Positions 44,601 through 53,194 of a stretch of 64,000 bases of DNA are shown piece after piece; the first letter of the stretch is position 1; each line of letters opens with the position of its first letter. Source of the stretch: an uncultured Atopobium sp. (lineage in GTDB: Bacteria; Actinomycetota; Coriobacteriia; Coriobacteriales; Atopobiaceae); contig CALKTD010000020.1 in assembly GCA_937997345.1 (NCBI GenBank), positions 1-64,000 of the forward strand, read 5' to 3'. A model generated the notes under the pieces. The model did not search any database. It saw only the letters and a program-made list of their open reading frames with translations, and was not told the DNA's origin. The translations under genes were made by a program, and so were the position numbers.

Positions 44601-45469
44601 GCAGTCAGCGTGACCTGCTTGTCACGAATACCGCGGGTAACTGTTGCCTTATACGACTCAGTACCATATCCATCAACGCGAACGACAGAGGTATCTGAGC
44701 TAGTCCAAGTGACCTTAGACCATGAAAGTTGGTTTCCATCTGCGGAAATAAGCTTATGTGGAAGGGTAAAGTCTGAAGTTACAGAAGATTCATTTTGTCC
44801 TGCCGCGTATGATGGCGCAAGGTTTTGGGATACGCCAGCAAGTTGTGCCTGAGATTTTGCCTCATCCCAAGGAATTAAAACGTTACAGGTATATTGAACG
44901 GTCTTTCCATCTTTGGAAAGTTCAAAGGTAACTTTTGCCTGTCGCAAAACAAGGGTGCTTCTCTGATTAGTAAAACCAGCCGCATCCATCCAGAAGTACT
45001 CAATAGAGCCGTTAGTTACAAGATCAGTAGAAATACCTGCATGAGCATATGAAGCTGTCGAAGACATCTGAACCGATGCCACTCTAACGTTAACCTCTCC
45101 AGCACCAATGCGACGCAGCTCTTCTGCAACCATAGTGTTGAGGTTAGTATCTACACCATAGCGAGGTTTTGGCTTATAGAAGGAATTGTTCAGTGTTTCT
45201 ACTGCCTGGTCCAGTGTTTTGTGTGGGTAGTCAGTCTCATTTGTAGTTGCTGTAACACCACTACCCGTCTCTTCAGAGGTTGTGGTTGCACCAGTTGTAA
45301 CTTCCGCCCTGCTAGAAGTATTGTCCTGATCAGTAAGAGCATTCTCTGCTGAGGAGGTTGCAGTAGTAGTAGTGGTCAACTCTCCCGCTGCTTCTGCGAA
45401 TGCAGGAGCTGGTAAGAGCGCAAACACTAAAAGTATGGAGAAAAGGCTATTGAGCGCCTTTTTAAACAT
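41681..45469 (-). CDS. Large surface protein with Ig-like, DUF4430 and PQQ-like propeller domains
   Basis: A 1262-residue membrane-anchored surface protein. Signal peptide (about 5-27, PAPAFAEA). Several Ig-like/atrophied bacterial Ig domains span about 190-460 (SWSKVTWTSSDTSVVRVDGYG). A DUF4430 domain lies near 640-725 (WWQFFVNGQLSDKMANNVTL), then a PQQ-like beta-propeller (about 770-1110, with VYYVSGSTLKAVDAATGSL). A C-terminal helix (SIFGFFASGAVLAVFVALL) follows a Ser/Thr/Glu-rich stalk. There is no LPXTG. The start ATG 45469 with GGAAGGA overlaps lgt. It likely captures ligand for the ECF system below it. Confidence 0.85.
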   Translation of the reverse strand: MFKKALNSLFSILLVFALLPAPAFAEAAGELTTTTTATSSAENALTDQDNTSSRAEVTTGATTTSEETGSGVTATTNETDYPHKTLDQAVETLNNSFYKPKPRYGVDTNLNTMVAEELRRIGAGEVNVRVASVQMSSTASYAHAGISTDLVTNGSIEYFWMDAAGFTNQRSTLVLRQAKVTFELSKDGKTVQYTCNVLIPWDEAKSQAQLAGVSQNLAPSYAAGQNESSVTSDFTLPHKLISADGNQLSWSKVTWTSSDTSVVRVDGYGTESYKATVTRGIRDKQVTLTANVSLSSSDAPQTSYQKTFTITVPGDSSAITDAQNNLLRRINRRFSASSIKDVYTNRSINAQAVADDLQMPTPKNFGLDGKRYQFTYTSSNAAITFNGYRGTVYQPLPSASAQQVDITLTVTDKENPEVSVSKTLTVTVSPLNQADIDAELALMNDSKAHFWDALATPSGQQNKQDSVSESLATPNKFYRAADGSLTWSYDVNNTDKTASGIVPSEFPTYDPMGPADQARTYSSSQPTIIQNENLVLAQTPEYNTSVTVSALLSSARYSRYASLYPDNEQFQALTNQKVFATFTVAGEKGVRSVEEDPDSSQLVSVTLSVVGLDKDGKPQHWAPTQTIEVRKGTTADKVTYDYLKNNGLTYDAAGGYLSSITSPAQGLTLATAQVDGAYKWWQFFVNGQLSDKMANNVTLDENTTITWTYGGQDSSIPTPQNELVINPFAEHPNYEASWSGFGSGNGSTTTQSTPINSAALRWSVTEGTQNAPGFVSDQVIVKDTVYYVSGSTLKAVDAATGSLIAEAQIGSKVSYFARPLYVNGMIVVATDDGCLTAFSATTMECIWKTEPLDTTNALQSVSSLTVNNGTILAEFTKMSGFDAAGGYMVAVDATTGALRWKQNAQPANIPGATSGQPSGYYWSGAAASGSDFMIGDESSSVRLISGTTGAIEAELNLGSPIRAGIVPVSVDQNGNGTYLAVTRNDGTLHLIRRNGSSLVEEKQVKFAAESTSTPTISGSNVFVNGVDAEGYGTISVISLDTFTVIDQARAGKGKSQSTPLVSVQQNGTYAYFTVNGLPGGVWVYKLGTSRAAQIYTPDKDHQNYTTSSVIADFEGNLYYTNDSGTLFSLINQKPSGENTQPSGDIFSRTDSTATNVSAQDPSSPAAHETSSTTAASAGEEVTKAPSENKTADNNSDEKQLPPTEYSNKQAAAPQQVSSAPTIPLLSIFGFFASGAVLAVFVALLKKETAAIHHVSNGRGQVR

Positions 45470-46289
45470 GCTTCTCATTCCTTCCAACTTGCGGTGAGTT
45501 TAGCCTTCTTGCCATAACAAGCACCACAATTCCAAATACAACTAAAGGCAGACTGAGCAACTGTCCCATGGTAATAAAGCTGCCAAAGAGATAACCAAGC
45601 TGCTCGTCAGGAACACGAACAAACTCCACAACAAACCTAAAAATGCCATAGAGCATCAAAAACGTTCCAATAAACGTTCCTTGTGGACGAGGAGGGTACT
45701 TCCTAGAAAGGACGTACAAAATAGCAAACATCAAAAGACCCTCGAGAAGTGCTTCGTAGAGCTGAGAAGGATGACGGTAGACCGCTCCTCCTGTCTCAAA
45801 CATTACTCCCCAAGGCAAATCTGTTGGCTTTCCCCAAAGCTCACCGTTGATGAAGTTTGCGCAGCGTCCAAAGAAAAGACCAAGCGGCGCACCAATAACT
45901 CCCAGGTCACAGATGGTGGGGATAGAGAGGCCCGATGCCTTACAGACAATAGAGCCGCCAACAACAGCTCCTACAAGGCCTCCGTGAAAACTCATGCCAC
46001 CTTGACTTAAAGCAAAGGCATCAAGTGGATGAGCCACGTAATAACCGGCGCCGTAAAAAATAACGTAGAACAGACGGGCGCCAACAATAACGCCAAATGA
46101 GATGCCAGCCATCAGATTAAGCACGTCATCAAGGGTGACGTTAAGCTTCCAGTGCTGAGCAGTTCTGTACATAACTACGCCAGCAAGCACAAAGCCTACG
46201 AGATATGCCAGACCATACCACCTGATAGATAGCGGACCCAGAGAAAGTGCTACTGGGTTTAATGAATGATAGAAAGCATCAAGCCACAC
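45462..46289 (-). CDS. lgt: Prolipoprotein diacylglyceryl transferase
   Basis: A 275-residue membrane enzyme with seven helices. It transfers diacylglycerol from phosphatidylglycerol to the lipobox Cys of prolipoproteins, such as the SBP at 35139-36074. Hallmarks are MSFHGGLVGAVVGG (catalytic His/Gly region, about 95-108) and GRCANFINGELWGKPT. Length is typical. The last 8 bases overlap the start of the DUF4430 surface protein gene. dcd ends 21 bases upstream of its start, so dcd, lgt and the ECF cluster may share one transcript. Confidence 0.92.
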   Translation of the reverse strand: MWLDAFYHSLNPVALSLGPLSIRWYGLAYLVGFVLAGVVMYRTAQHWKLNVTLDDVLNLMAGISFGVIVGARLFYVIFYGAGYYVAHPLDAFALSQGGMSFHGGLVGAVVGGSIVCKASGLSIPTICDLGVIGAPLGLFFGRCANFINGELWGKPTDLPWGVMFETGGAVYRHPSQLYEALLEGLLMFAILYVLSRKYPPRPQGTFIGTFLMLYGIFRFVVEFVRVPDEQLGYLFGSFITMGQLLSLPLVVFGIVVLVMARRLNSPQVGRNEKHV

Positions 46290-46310
46290 AATACGTCCTA
46301 CTTACTAAAA

Positions 46311-46868
46311 CTACTTTAAAAGAACATGCGAAGGAGTTGCTCCGCGCTGACCCTGATAATGGCTGCCAAGATCTTTGCAGCCATAAGGGCGCTCAACAGG
46401 AGAGCTCATGCGCTCAAAGGAAAGCTGACCAATCCTCATGCCAGGATGCAAAATGATTGGAAGGTTAGCTACGTTAGAAAGCTCCAGTGTGAGCTCTCCA
46501 TCCCAACCTGGATCAACATAGCCCGCGGTTGAGTGAATCATAAGACCAAGGCGACCCAGGGTGGACTTACCTTCAAGCTTGCCGAGGATATCGTCAGGAA
46601 TAGCAATGCGCTCAAGCGTAGTGCCAAGTGCAAACTGACCAGGATGAAGAACAAAAACTTCTCCCTCTGGAACATCAATTGACTCAGTAAGACCCTCTTG
46701 AGCTACAAGTGGATCAATTGAGGTGTGCGTAGAATTGCGGAAAATTCTAAAGTTTGAGCCAAGACATACGTCAACCGATGCAGGCTGCACGTTTTTCTCG
46801 CATAAAGGCTCAATAACGATACGACCAGCTGCAATCTCGGCTTTAATGTCGCAATCAGAAAGAACCAC
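46311..46868 (-). CDS. dcd: dCTP deaminase
   Basis: A 185-residue trimeric enzyme making dUTP from dCTP for dTMP synthesis. It has LSDCDIKAEI at the start, GKSTLGRLGLMIHSTAGYVDPGW around the active site (Ser, Arg, Glu) and a C-terminal YQGQRGATPS that closes on the nucleotide. GTG 46868 with AAAGGTGG upstream gives MVLSDCDI, the usual family start; the open frame reaches 46895. Some actinobacterial homologues are bifunctional dCTP deaminase/dUTPases, which cannot be decided from motifs alone. Confidence 0.92.
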   Translation of the reverse strand: MVLSDCDIKAEIAAGRIVIEPLCEKNVQPASVDVCLGSNFRIFRNSTHTSIDPLVAQEGLTESIDVPEGEVFVLHPGQFALGTTLERIAIPDDILGKLEGKSTLGRLGLMIHSTAGYVDPGWDGELTLELSNVANLPIILHPGMRIGQLSFERMSSPVERPYGCKDLGSHYQGQRGATPSHVLLK

Positions 46869-46933
46869 AACGTCCACCTTTCTTACGTCATACAAATGTA
46901 TGGTCAGAAAACCTAGCTATCCGTTTATATAAA

Positions 46934-46971
46934 ATATCACGCCCTACACAATAATGTGCGGGGCGTGATAT
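46934..46971 (-). terminator. Terminator of NifU-like gene
   Basis: An 11-bp stem ATATCACGCCC (46934-46944) / GGGCGTGATAT (46961-46971). On the minus strand it is followed by TTTTATATAAA. It lies downstream of the NifU-like gene and upstream of dcd. Confidence 0.65.
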
Positions 46972-47099
46972 ATAAAATTTGTAAATATGCAGGTCAGTCA
47001 TGGTTCACCACAACTTCTCTGCATAAAAAACACGTTTATGCATATGAAACTAACAACCGATAAGCGCCAAACGTTCACTTTTTGACGCCGAGCGGTAAC

Positions 47100-47336
47100 T
47101 TACAGCATTGCAGGCTGAACGCGCTTAACACCAGGAACGTGCTCAATCAGAATGCGCTCAATACCCTCAGACATGTCGTATGCAGACATAGGACAACCAG
47201 CACAAGAGCCAGTCATCTCAAGAGTAACAGTGCCGTCATCGCTTACATCGATAAGCTCAACGTCGCCGCCATCGGTCTGAAGGCTCTGGCGAATAACATC
47301 AAGAGTTGCATTCAAAAGGTCACGATTAATGGCCAT
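47100..47336 (-). CDS. NifU C-terminal-domain iron-sulfur scaffold protein
   Basis: A 78-residue NifU_C protein. It has LLNATLDVIRQSLQTDGGDVELIDV at the start and GSCAGCPMSAYDMSEGIERIL, whose CxxC pair coordinates a transient Fe-S cluster. NifU_C/Nfu proteins deliver clusters to target enzymes. Length is typical for the minimal type. The start ATG 47336 follows GGAGCAAAC. It is a single gene, and a terminator follows. Nearby iron-sulfur clients include the U32 protein. Confidence 0.9.
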   Translation of the reverse strand: MAINRDLLNATLDVIRQSLQTDGGDVELIDVSDDGTVTLEMTGSCAGCPMSAYDMSEGIERILIEHVPGVKRVQPAML

Positions 47337-47425
47337 GTTTGCTCCTATTCAAACTCTTAAAGCGCGAATGCGCCCATAACTTACAACATGGGTATCCTAC
47401 CCAAAATTCCAAACTTATTTCTACC

Positions 47426-50056
47426 CTATCCAATTGGCGAGAAAAAATGTCCAACTGAAGCGTCTTTCAGACGTGCAGGCAATGATGCACCCGACGCTGT
47501 TGCCGCAATCGCCGCAGCTACGCGAGAGGTAGCCTCCCTTGTCTCTTCCGCGCTCAAAAGCGTTGCGTCCACCATAAAACGCTTCACACCACAAGACAGC
47601 ATCTCAGCCATCTCTGGTACGCCGTCAAAGAGCTTAGGGCTCCAAATCTTGGAGCGACCGTGTCTGTCAGTCCTTACAGGCATGTAATCGTTATCGATGC
47701 CCCTGAGCGTATGCTCTTCAAGACGCAGCTTACAGGTGTCGCAATCGTGGATACACTTGCCCGTAGACATCAAAATACAGTGCTCGGTTGTCATGGTACG
47801 AATACGGCCGCTGACCATATAGCCCACAGGAATCGAGGCGTTTCTCGCCATATGGCAGATCTCTTGGAGGGTAAGCTCGGAGTTGAGCCAGACGCCCTCT
47901 GCGCCCATGTCGGCAAGTGCCTGCAGAGCATAATCATTGTGGACTGGAATGCACTCGCGCACCTCTGGGATAGCTCCGCGCTCAACGGCCAGCGCCAGCT
48001 CAGAGATGTTGCCCACAGCAACCGGCTTACCTGCAGCAACGTAGAGATCCAGGCGATTATGGTCAATCTCGCGACATACCTCATCAAGCCATGGAGTCAC
48101 CTTGGCGAGAAGATCCTCTGGCCACAAAGTCTCTGAGAGCGCATCGGTTGTTGCATACAGACGATCTGCTCCCGCCTTGAGTGCAACACGTGCCTGCTCG
48201 GGAGTCTCAACCAGAACACAGACCTCTGCCTGCGATGTATTTGTTTTTGCAGCCGCCTCATCAAAGACAAAGAGCTTCTCTTTGTCCTGAGCTTCTCGCT
48301 CCTTTTGATAGGCAAGACGGGAAAGCGGAGCAATCTTCTGCTCGCGATCCTGGTATTCCTTCAAAAGCGCGGCCTCGAGCTGCTCACATGCTGCAGCGCG
48401 GACCTTGTGAACTGCACTAAAGCTCATGCCACACGCATCGTCCATCTGGACGTCAAAGCTTACGGCCTCAAACGGCGAGGTTCCCATGCGACCAACGTGC
48501 TCAATAAGCTCGTCAGAGGTTACTGCCTTGGTGCGTGCCTCCTCCACCGCAAAGCCCTCGGCAGATGCGCTTACAACGCCATCTGCCGTTGTAAGCACCA
48601 CGGTAAAGGGCTGGCCAATGCGGGCAATAATGGCCACGTCAACAGCTCGTTTTCGAGGGTACTCCAGTGAAGAAATCTGCTCAGCTACTACGCGCGCAGC
48701 TTCAGAGCGAATAATGCGCACCGTGGAGCCGGTCTGCATAACGCGAGAAGTGCGAACGGTAACTGTTTGACCTGGCTCAACGTCTACGGGACAAAGAGCG
48801 GTCAAAAACTTGTCAGGCTCATCGAGAGGTCTAATTTCAAGCAAGTCGTTCTTGCCAATAGGTGCATGTGCGATAAGGTCAACATCTGCCTGCTTATAGC
48901 GGCGTAGCTTAACGCGGCCGCCATTAAGACCGCTCTTGCGCTCAAGAGCATCCTCAAGTGGGCGTCCTCCGGTAACCTCACCAACAATCTCGCCACGGTT
49001 GTTGGAGCGCTCGTAGCTCATCATCTCGTTGCCAGCGGTACCATGCAGGTAAGCGTTGGTCAGACCACGGTTAAATGAGCGTTTAAGCAAACGGTGACGA
49101 CGGGCCACATCGGCCTGGTTATCCACGCCCTTCTCGGCAGCATCAATTGCCTGACGATACGAAGACACAACCGAGTACACGTACTCAGGTGCCTTCATAC
49201 GGCCCTCAATTTTAAGTGAGCCCACTCCCGCTTCAATCATGTCGGGCACGTCATCAATGGTGCAATAATCCTTAGGGCAGAGCAGCCTATCAATGCCACC
49301 CATCGAAACAACTTCATGTTTAGAGTTAAGCAACTCATACGGCAGACGACACGGCTGAGCACAAGCTCCGCGGTTAGCGGAGCGGTCTCCACGCATAGAT
49401 GACATATGGCAAATGCCCGAATAACAGAAACACAGAGCACCGTGGCCAAAACACTCCAGCTCAACACCAAGCTTGGAAATGGTAGAGATCTCTTCTTTAG
49501 TAAGCTCTCTGGACAGCGTAACACGGCCCACGCCAAGCTTTTTACAGGCAGCAACACCGCGTGTATCGTGAATGTTTGCCTGCGTTGATACGTGGCATTC
49601 AATCTCTGGCCAGGTCTTTCTTACCTGAGCCATAAGACCCCAGTCCTGGATGATAAAAGCATCAGCGCCAAGAACCCACGCACGGCGAATCAGACGCAGT
49701 ACACGCTGCATCTCGTCCCACTTAACAACAACGTTAACGGTGACGTACACGCGAGCGCCAGCTAGATGAGCCTGCCTGCACGCACGCACAAACGACTCGT
49801 CATCAAAGTTGTCCGCCCCACGGCGAGCATTGAAGTTGTTGCCTAAGCCGCAGTAAATAGCGTCAGCACCACCAGCAAGAGCTGCGGTAAATGGCGCAGG
49901 ACCTCCTGCGGGGGCGAGAAGTTCCATCTGTGTTGCACGAGGGAGTGGCTGAGATGGAAGCTCCTTATCAAAGGCCTCCTCAGTCCACTCTGGCTCGTTC
50001 ATGCGATTTAGCTCGTGAGCTGTGGATTCTCGCTCACGACGATTACGTTCGTTCAT
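47426..50056 (-). CDS. U32 peptidase-family protein (RlhA-like) with long C-terminal extension
   Basis: An 876-residue protein. Residues about 40-330 form the U32 TIM-barrel: MELLAPAGGPAPFTAALAGGADAIYCGLG, ECFGHGALCFCYSGICHMSSMRGDRSANRG with clustered Cys likely holding an iron-sulfur cluster, and the DUF3656-like region. U32 proteins RlhA and TrhP hydroxylate tRNA or rRNA bases; E. coli RlhA is about 650 residues. This one carries a longer C-terminal half with a second barrel-like part and CILMSTGKCIHDCDTCK. RNA-modifying activity is probable, target unknown. The rfbC gene lies 26 bases upstream of its start. Confidence 0.85.
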   Translation of the reverse strand: MNERNRRERESTAHELNRMNEPEWTEEAFDKELPSQPLPRATQMELLAPAGGPAPFTAALAGGADAIYCGLGNNFNARRGADNFDDESFVRACRQAHLAGARVYVTVNVVVKWDEMQRVLRLIRRAWVLGADAFIIQDWGLMAQVRKTWPEIECHVSTQANIHDTRGVAACKKLGVGRVTLSRELTKEEISTISKLGVELECFGHGALCFCYSGICHMSSMRGDRSANRGACAQPCRLPYELLNSKHEVVSMGGIDRLLCPKDYCTIDDVPDMIEAGVGSLKIEGRMKAPEYVYSVVSSYRQAIDAAEKGVDNQADVARRHRLLKRSFNRGLTNAYLHGTAGNEMMSYERSNNRGEIVGEVTGGRPLEDALERKSGLNGGRVKLRRYKQADVDLIAHAPIGKNDLLEIRPLDEPDKFLTALCPVDVEPGQTVTVRTSRVMQTGSTVRIIRSEAARVVAEQISSLEYPRKRAVDVAIIARIGQPFTVVLTTADGVVSASAEGFAVEEARTKAVTSDELIEHVGRMGTSPFEAVSFDVQMDDACGMSFSAVHKVRAAACEQLEAALLKEYQDREQKIAPLSRLAYQKEREAQDKEKLFVFDEAAAKTNTSQAEVCVLVETPEQARVALKAGADRLYATTDALSETLWPEDLLAKVTPWLDEVCREIDHNRLDLYVAAGKPVAVGNISELALAVERGAIPEVRECIPVHNDYALQALADMGAEGVWLNSELTLQEICHMARNASIPVGYMVSGRIRTMTTEHCILMSTGKCIHDCDTCKLRLEEHTLRGIDNDYMPVRTDRHGRSKIWSPKLFDGVPEMAEMLSCGVKRFMVDATLLSAEETREATSRVAAAIAATASGASLPARLKDASVGHFFSPIG

Positions 50057-50082
50057 AGTACCTAACTTGCCTTCAGCGCTTA

Positions 50083-50688
50083 TTACTTCTTAAGTGAAGA
50101 AAGTGCTGGATGAATCTTATCTTTGTCAGAAAGAATAACCTTTGCTGGATCTAAGGTCTTCTCACCAAGAAATGCTGGCCACTCAATGCCAAGCTCTGGA
50201 TCGTTCCACATAATGCCACCCTCATCACCTGGATGATAGATGTCGTCGCACTTGTAGCAGAACTCCGCAGTCTCAGAGAGGACCAAAAAGCCGTGGGCAA
50301 AGCCGCGAGGAACAAAGAACTGTCTGCGGTTCTCAGCGGACAGGACAACGCCTTCCCACTGACCCCAAGTTGGACTTCCCTCTCGCAGATCAACAGCAAC
50401 GTCAAAGACAGTGCCGGAAATTACACGCACAAGCTTTGCCTGCGGATGCTCAATCTGGAAGTGAAGGCCACGGAGCACACCCTGAACGGAATAGGACTGA
50501 TTGTCCTGTACAAACGAAGCATCAATACCGCCGGAAACAAAATTTTCTTCACGGTAGGTCTCCATAAAGCCACCACGTGCATCACCGTACAGCTTTACGT
50601 CCACAACCTTTACACCTTCAATCGAGGTGTCATAAAACGTAAAATTGCCCGATTGAATAGGGTTTTTAAGCTCTTTTGGAAACTCCAT
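50083..50688 (-). CDS. rfbC: dTDP-4-dehydrorhamnose 3,5-epimerase
   Basis: A 201-residue cupin enzyme of the dTDP-L-rhamnose pathway. It shows DARGGFMETYREENF (here GDARGGFMETYRE), VLRGLHFQIEHPQAKLV with the catalytic His, VDLREGSPTWGQWEGVVLS, PRGFAHGFLVLSETAEFCYKCDD. ATG 50688 with AAAGGTGA upstream is preferred over GTG 50697. rfbB lies at the right edge of the window; rfbA and rfbD are not seen here. Rhamnose is likely built into the surface glycan made in this region. Confidence 0.93.
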   Translation of the reverse strand: MEFPKELKNPIQSGNFTFYDTSIEGVKVVDVKLYGDARGGFMETYREENFVSGGIDASFVQDNQSYSVQGVLRGLHFQIEHPQAKLVRVISGTVFDVAVDLREGSPTWGQWEGVVLSAENRRQFFVPRGFAHGFLVLSETAEFCYKCDDIYHPGDEGGIMWNDPELGIEWPAFLGEKTLDPAKVILSDKDKIHPALSSLKK

Positions 50689-50804
50689 AGCGTTCACCTT
50701 TCGATTTCTTTAGGTAATCTACTATATACGAGTCAAGATTAATAAGGCTTTTGAGCTATGATATTCATGCAGTTAACGTGTAATTTGCAATTCAAAGGAT
50801 GCTT

Positions 50805-51485
50805 GTGAGAATTCTTGCAGTCGTTCCCGCTTACAACGAAGAAGCCTGCATTGCTTCAACTATTACAGAGTTGTGCCAGGTAGCTCCTCAGATTGATTAC
50901 GTCATAATCAACGACGGCTCATCTGACCGCACGCTAGATATCTGTAAAGAGCGTGGATTTAACTACCTCAATTTGCCTGTTAACGGAGGCCTTTCTGCAG
51001 GCTTTAGGGCTGGTATGCGTTACGCCAAAGAGCATGGTTATGACGCTGTCGTACAGTTTGACTCCGATGGCCAACATAAGCCTGAGTATATTGCCCCTAT
51101 GGCCCAGGCAATGGTAAACGAGGGAGCAAATATCGTCATTGCTTCTCGCTTTGTTACCAAGGCTCGCGGAAACTCTCCTCGAGAGATTGGCTCTAAGCTG
51201 ATTTCTTGGCTTATCAAGACCAGCACTGGTCAGACTATCACTGATCCCACCTCAGGCATGCGCATGTACGACCGCGGCCTAATTGAAACGTATGCGCGCT
51301 CCTTTGACTTCTCCCCCGAGCCAGACACCATCTCTTTGCTCATGCGTCGAGAAGCTAAGGTTGTCGAGATTGAAACTGAGATGCGTGAGCGCCAAGGAGG
51401 CGAGTCCTACTTGAGCTTCTATAACTCAATTATGTATATGGCTCGCACGTGTCTCTCGCTTTTGCTCTTCCAGTGGTTTAGATAA
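50805..51485 (+). CDS. Family 2 glycosyltransferase (dolichyl-phosphate-type)
   Basis: A 226-residue GT2 enzyme. AVVPAYNEEACIASTI starts the GT-A fold, then NDGSSDRTLDIC, FDSDGQHKPEYI (DXD-like) and an RGNSPREIG loop. The fold resembles dolichyl-phosphate mannosyl or polyprenyl-phosphate glucosyltransferases. It lacks large C-terminal transmembrane helices. GTG 50805 has AAAGGA just upstream; ATG 50799 is an alternative. A DUF2304 gene follows 9 bases after its stop; GT2 plus DUF2304 is a common pair, so the DUF2304 protein is the probable membrane partner. Confidence 0.88.
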   Translation: MRILAVVPAYNEEACIASTITELCQVAPQIDYVIINDGSSDRTLDICKERGFNYLNLPVNGGLSAGFRAGMRYAKEHGYDAVVQFDSDGQHKPEYIAPMAQAMVNEGANIVIASRFVTKARGNSPREIGSKLISWLIKTSTGQTITDPTSGMRMYDRGLIETYARSFDFSPEPDTISLLMRREAKVVEIETEMRERQGGESYLSFYNSIMYMARTCLSLLLFQWFR

Positions 51486-51494
51486 GGTGACACC

Positions 51495-51881
51495 ATGACT
51501 TTAGTTCTAAGAATTCTGCTGCTTATTGGTGCTCTTTTTGCCATGGGCATTGTCATCAATAGCGTCCGCAAATCAAAGATTCGCATCTCCGACTCTGTGT
51601 ATTGGGTTGTTTCTGCAGGAATCCTTGTGTTGTTTGCGCTTATTCCCCAGCTTGCGTATTTCTTCTCGGGCATATTTGGTTTTATGAGTCCTGCAAACTT
51701 TGTCTTGCTGCTGGTTATTGTGATGATCTTGATTAGGCTCTTCCACCAGTCTTGCGCAATCTCTAAGCTCACCTATAAGGTTGAGCAGCTTTCAGCTGAG
51801 CTTGCTCTGCGTGATAAAGATGCACGTGACGAGAAAAACCTTGATTTTATAACTGACTTAAACCAGCACACTCGCGTGTAA
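51495..51881 (+). CDS. DUF2304 membrane protein
   Basis: A 128-residue protein with three hydrophobic helices (about 3-22, 35-55, 60-85) and a C-terminal coiled-coil-like tail (KLTYKVEQLSAELALRDKD). It matches DUF2304, a family usually next to polyprenyl-phosphate glycosyltransferases. It probably anchors or regulates the GT2 upstream, from whose stop it starts 9 bases away. The exact biochemical role is not known. A terminator lies just after it. Confidence 0.82.
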   Translation: MTLVLRILLLIGALFAMGIVINSVRKSKIRISDSVYWVVSAGILVLFALIPQLAYFFSGIFGFMSPANFVLLLVIVMILIRLFHQSCAISKLTYKVEQLSAELALRDKDARDEKNLDFITDLNQHTRV

Positions 51882-51930
51882 ACGACACGTCAATCCTCTG
51901 TCAGCACGCTCATCTACATGCAATTTATGT

Positions 51931-51959
51931 AAAAAGTCTGCCTACGCAGCGGACTTTTT
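51931..51959. terminator. Bidirectional terminator overlapping flippase 3' end
   Basis: AAAAAGTC (51931-51938) pairs with GACTTTTT (51952-51959), plus inner TGC/GCA. It lies between the convergent DUF2304 and flippase genes and overlaps the last codons of the flippase. T-runs follow on both strands. Confidence 0.65.
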
Positions 51960-53192
51960 CTTTTGGTCTTTAAATCCCAAGAAGCAGAAAATGCCAAATA
52001 CAAGGGCGAGAATTGCAAGCGAGGCATCATAGAGTACACACGCTCCCATAATGCCAAAGCTACCCACAAACCAGCTTCCTGTGAGTGCAGCAAAACCCGC
52101 ACCTGCAGCGTAGCTCGCAAACACGGCAACCTGCTTACGCATGGTTACTACGGCGTAGTACAAAATAACCGTGAGGGCATTGAGCAGACCTCCAAAAAGC
52201 AGCATCAAAAGCTCTAACTTATACGGTTCAAAATCAAGACCATACAAAAGTCCAAGAACTGGAGCTCCCAGAGGCCACGCTAGTGCCATAGAAACAATAG
52301 TGGCTAACGCAACTACCGCAAAGCCTTTAAGAATCAATCCAACAAACTGCTTATCTTGCTGATTATTCCAATATTCAGCCATCTGAGTGAGCAATGGCTT
52401 AAAGACAAAGTTACTTAAAAGATTGATAACCATGGCGGGCATGGCTAGTGCCGTAAAAAACGTAAGGAGCGTCTGATCACTCAGGCCTCCCAACGCATAG
52501 CGAGGAGCACCAACAACGTACGTCAGCAAGAATGAGCCAGCAAACAACGGAGCAGTGGTAACCAACAGCTTTGTAATTTGCTTAATGTCAAAGGTAGGCT
52601 TAAGCGTTGCCATTTTCTTTGTGGGAGGAACAACAAGCGCAGCCATAACCACCAAAGAAGCAACAAAAGAAAGAGCGGCACCAACAAGCAGGTTCTTTGT
52701 AAGAAGCACTCCTACTGCAAAACCAACAACCGTTGCAAGAACGCGATAAAAGAATGCCCTGCCAGCAATATCTAAGCGACCATGCTGTTGGAACATGCCA
52801 TGAAAAACATCTTCTACAACGTCAAATAAACGCAATGACGCAATCAGGGCATACAGCAACCCCTCATAGCTCAATCCCTGAGACTGCAAGGTAAAAATAA
52901 TAATTCCTGCAATCATCAAAACAGTTGTGATGATTCGTGCGGCAAGATATACACCAAACGAGAATACTTCTTCTGTATCGGTAACCTGGTATGTTCTAAT
53001 CTCAAAGTGGCCAATAACCATCAGCTGTTGAGCTACAGCATACGCAAGCGAGAAAACACCACCAGCAGCGGCTCCCATGGTACGCGTGACCACCATCAAC
53101 ATAAGTACCGTTGAGGCAGCGTTCATCAAAGAGCCAAGTGTATTCCAAAAGTAGTTTTTTCTGAGCTGTTCAGCAGAAGTATCTATAGTCAT
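51942..53192 (-). CDS. Polysaccharide flippase (Wzx-like, MATE/MVF superfamily)
   Basis: A 416-residue membrane protein with about 12 helices and the typical start NYFWNTLGSLMNAASTVLMLMVVTRTMGA, which marks Wzx-type O-antigen or teichoic-acid repeat flippases. It would move undecaprenyl-linked oligosaccharide across the membrane. It starts 2 bases downstream of the licD gene (TAA then ATG), forming an operon with it. The C-terminus ends in a Lys-rich tail. Substrate specificity is not readable. Confidence 0.88.
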   Translation of the reverse strand: MTIDTSAEQLRKNYFWNTLGSLMNAASTVLMLMVVTRTMGAAAGGVFSLAYAVAQQLMVIGHFEIRTYQVTDTEEVFSFGVYLAARIITTVLMIAGIIIFTLQSQGLSYEGLLYALIASLRLFDVVEDVFHGMFQQHGRLDIAGRAFFYRVLATVVGFAVGVLLTKNLLVGAALSFVASLVVMAALVVPPTKKMATLKPTFDIKQITKLLVTTAPLFAGSFLLTYVVGAPRYALGGLSDQTLLTFFTALAMPAMVINLLSNFVFKPLLTQMAEYWNNQQDKQFVGLILKGFAVVALATIVSMALAWPLGAPVLGLLYGLDFEPYKLELLMLLFGGLLNALTVILYYAVVTMRKQVAVFASYAAGAGFAALTGSWFVGSFGIMGACVLYDASLAILALVFGIFCFLGFKDQKKKSAA

Positions 53193-53194
53193 AG

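Noticed and set aside
37995..46310. Cobalamin riboswitch near the ECF cluster
   Set aside because: No B12-box-like segment was recognised upstream of the S component, lgt or dcd genes, and the genes are tightly packed.
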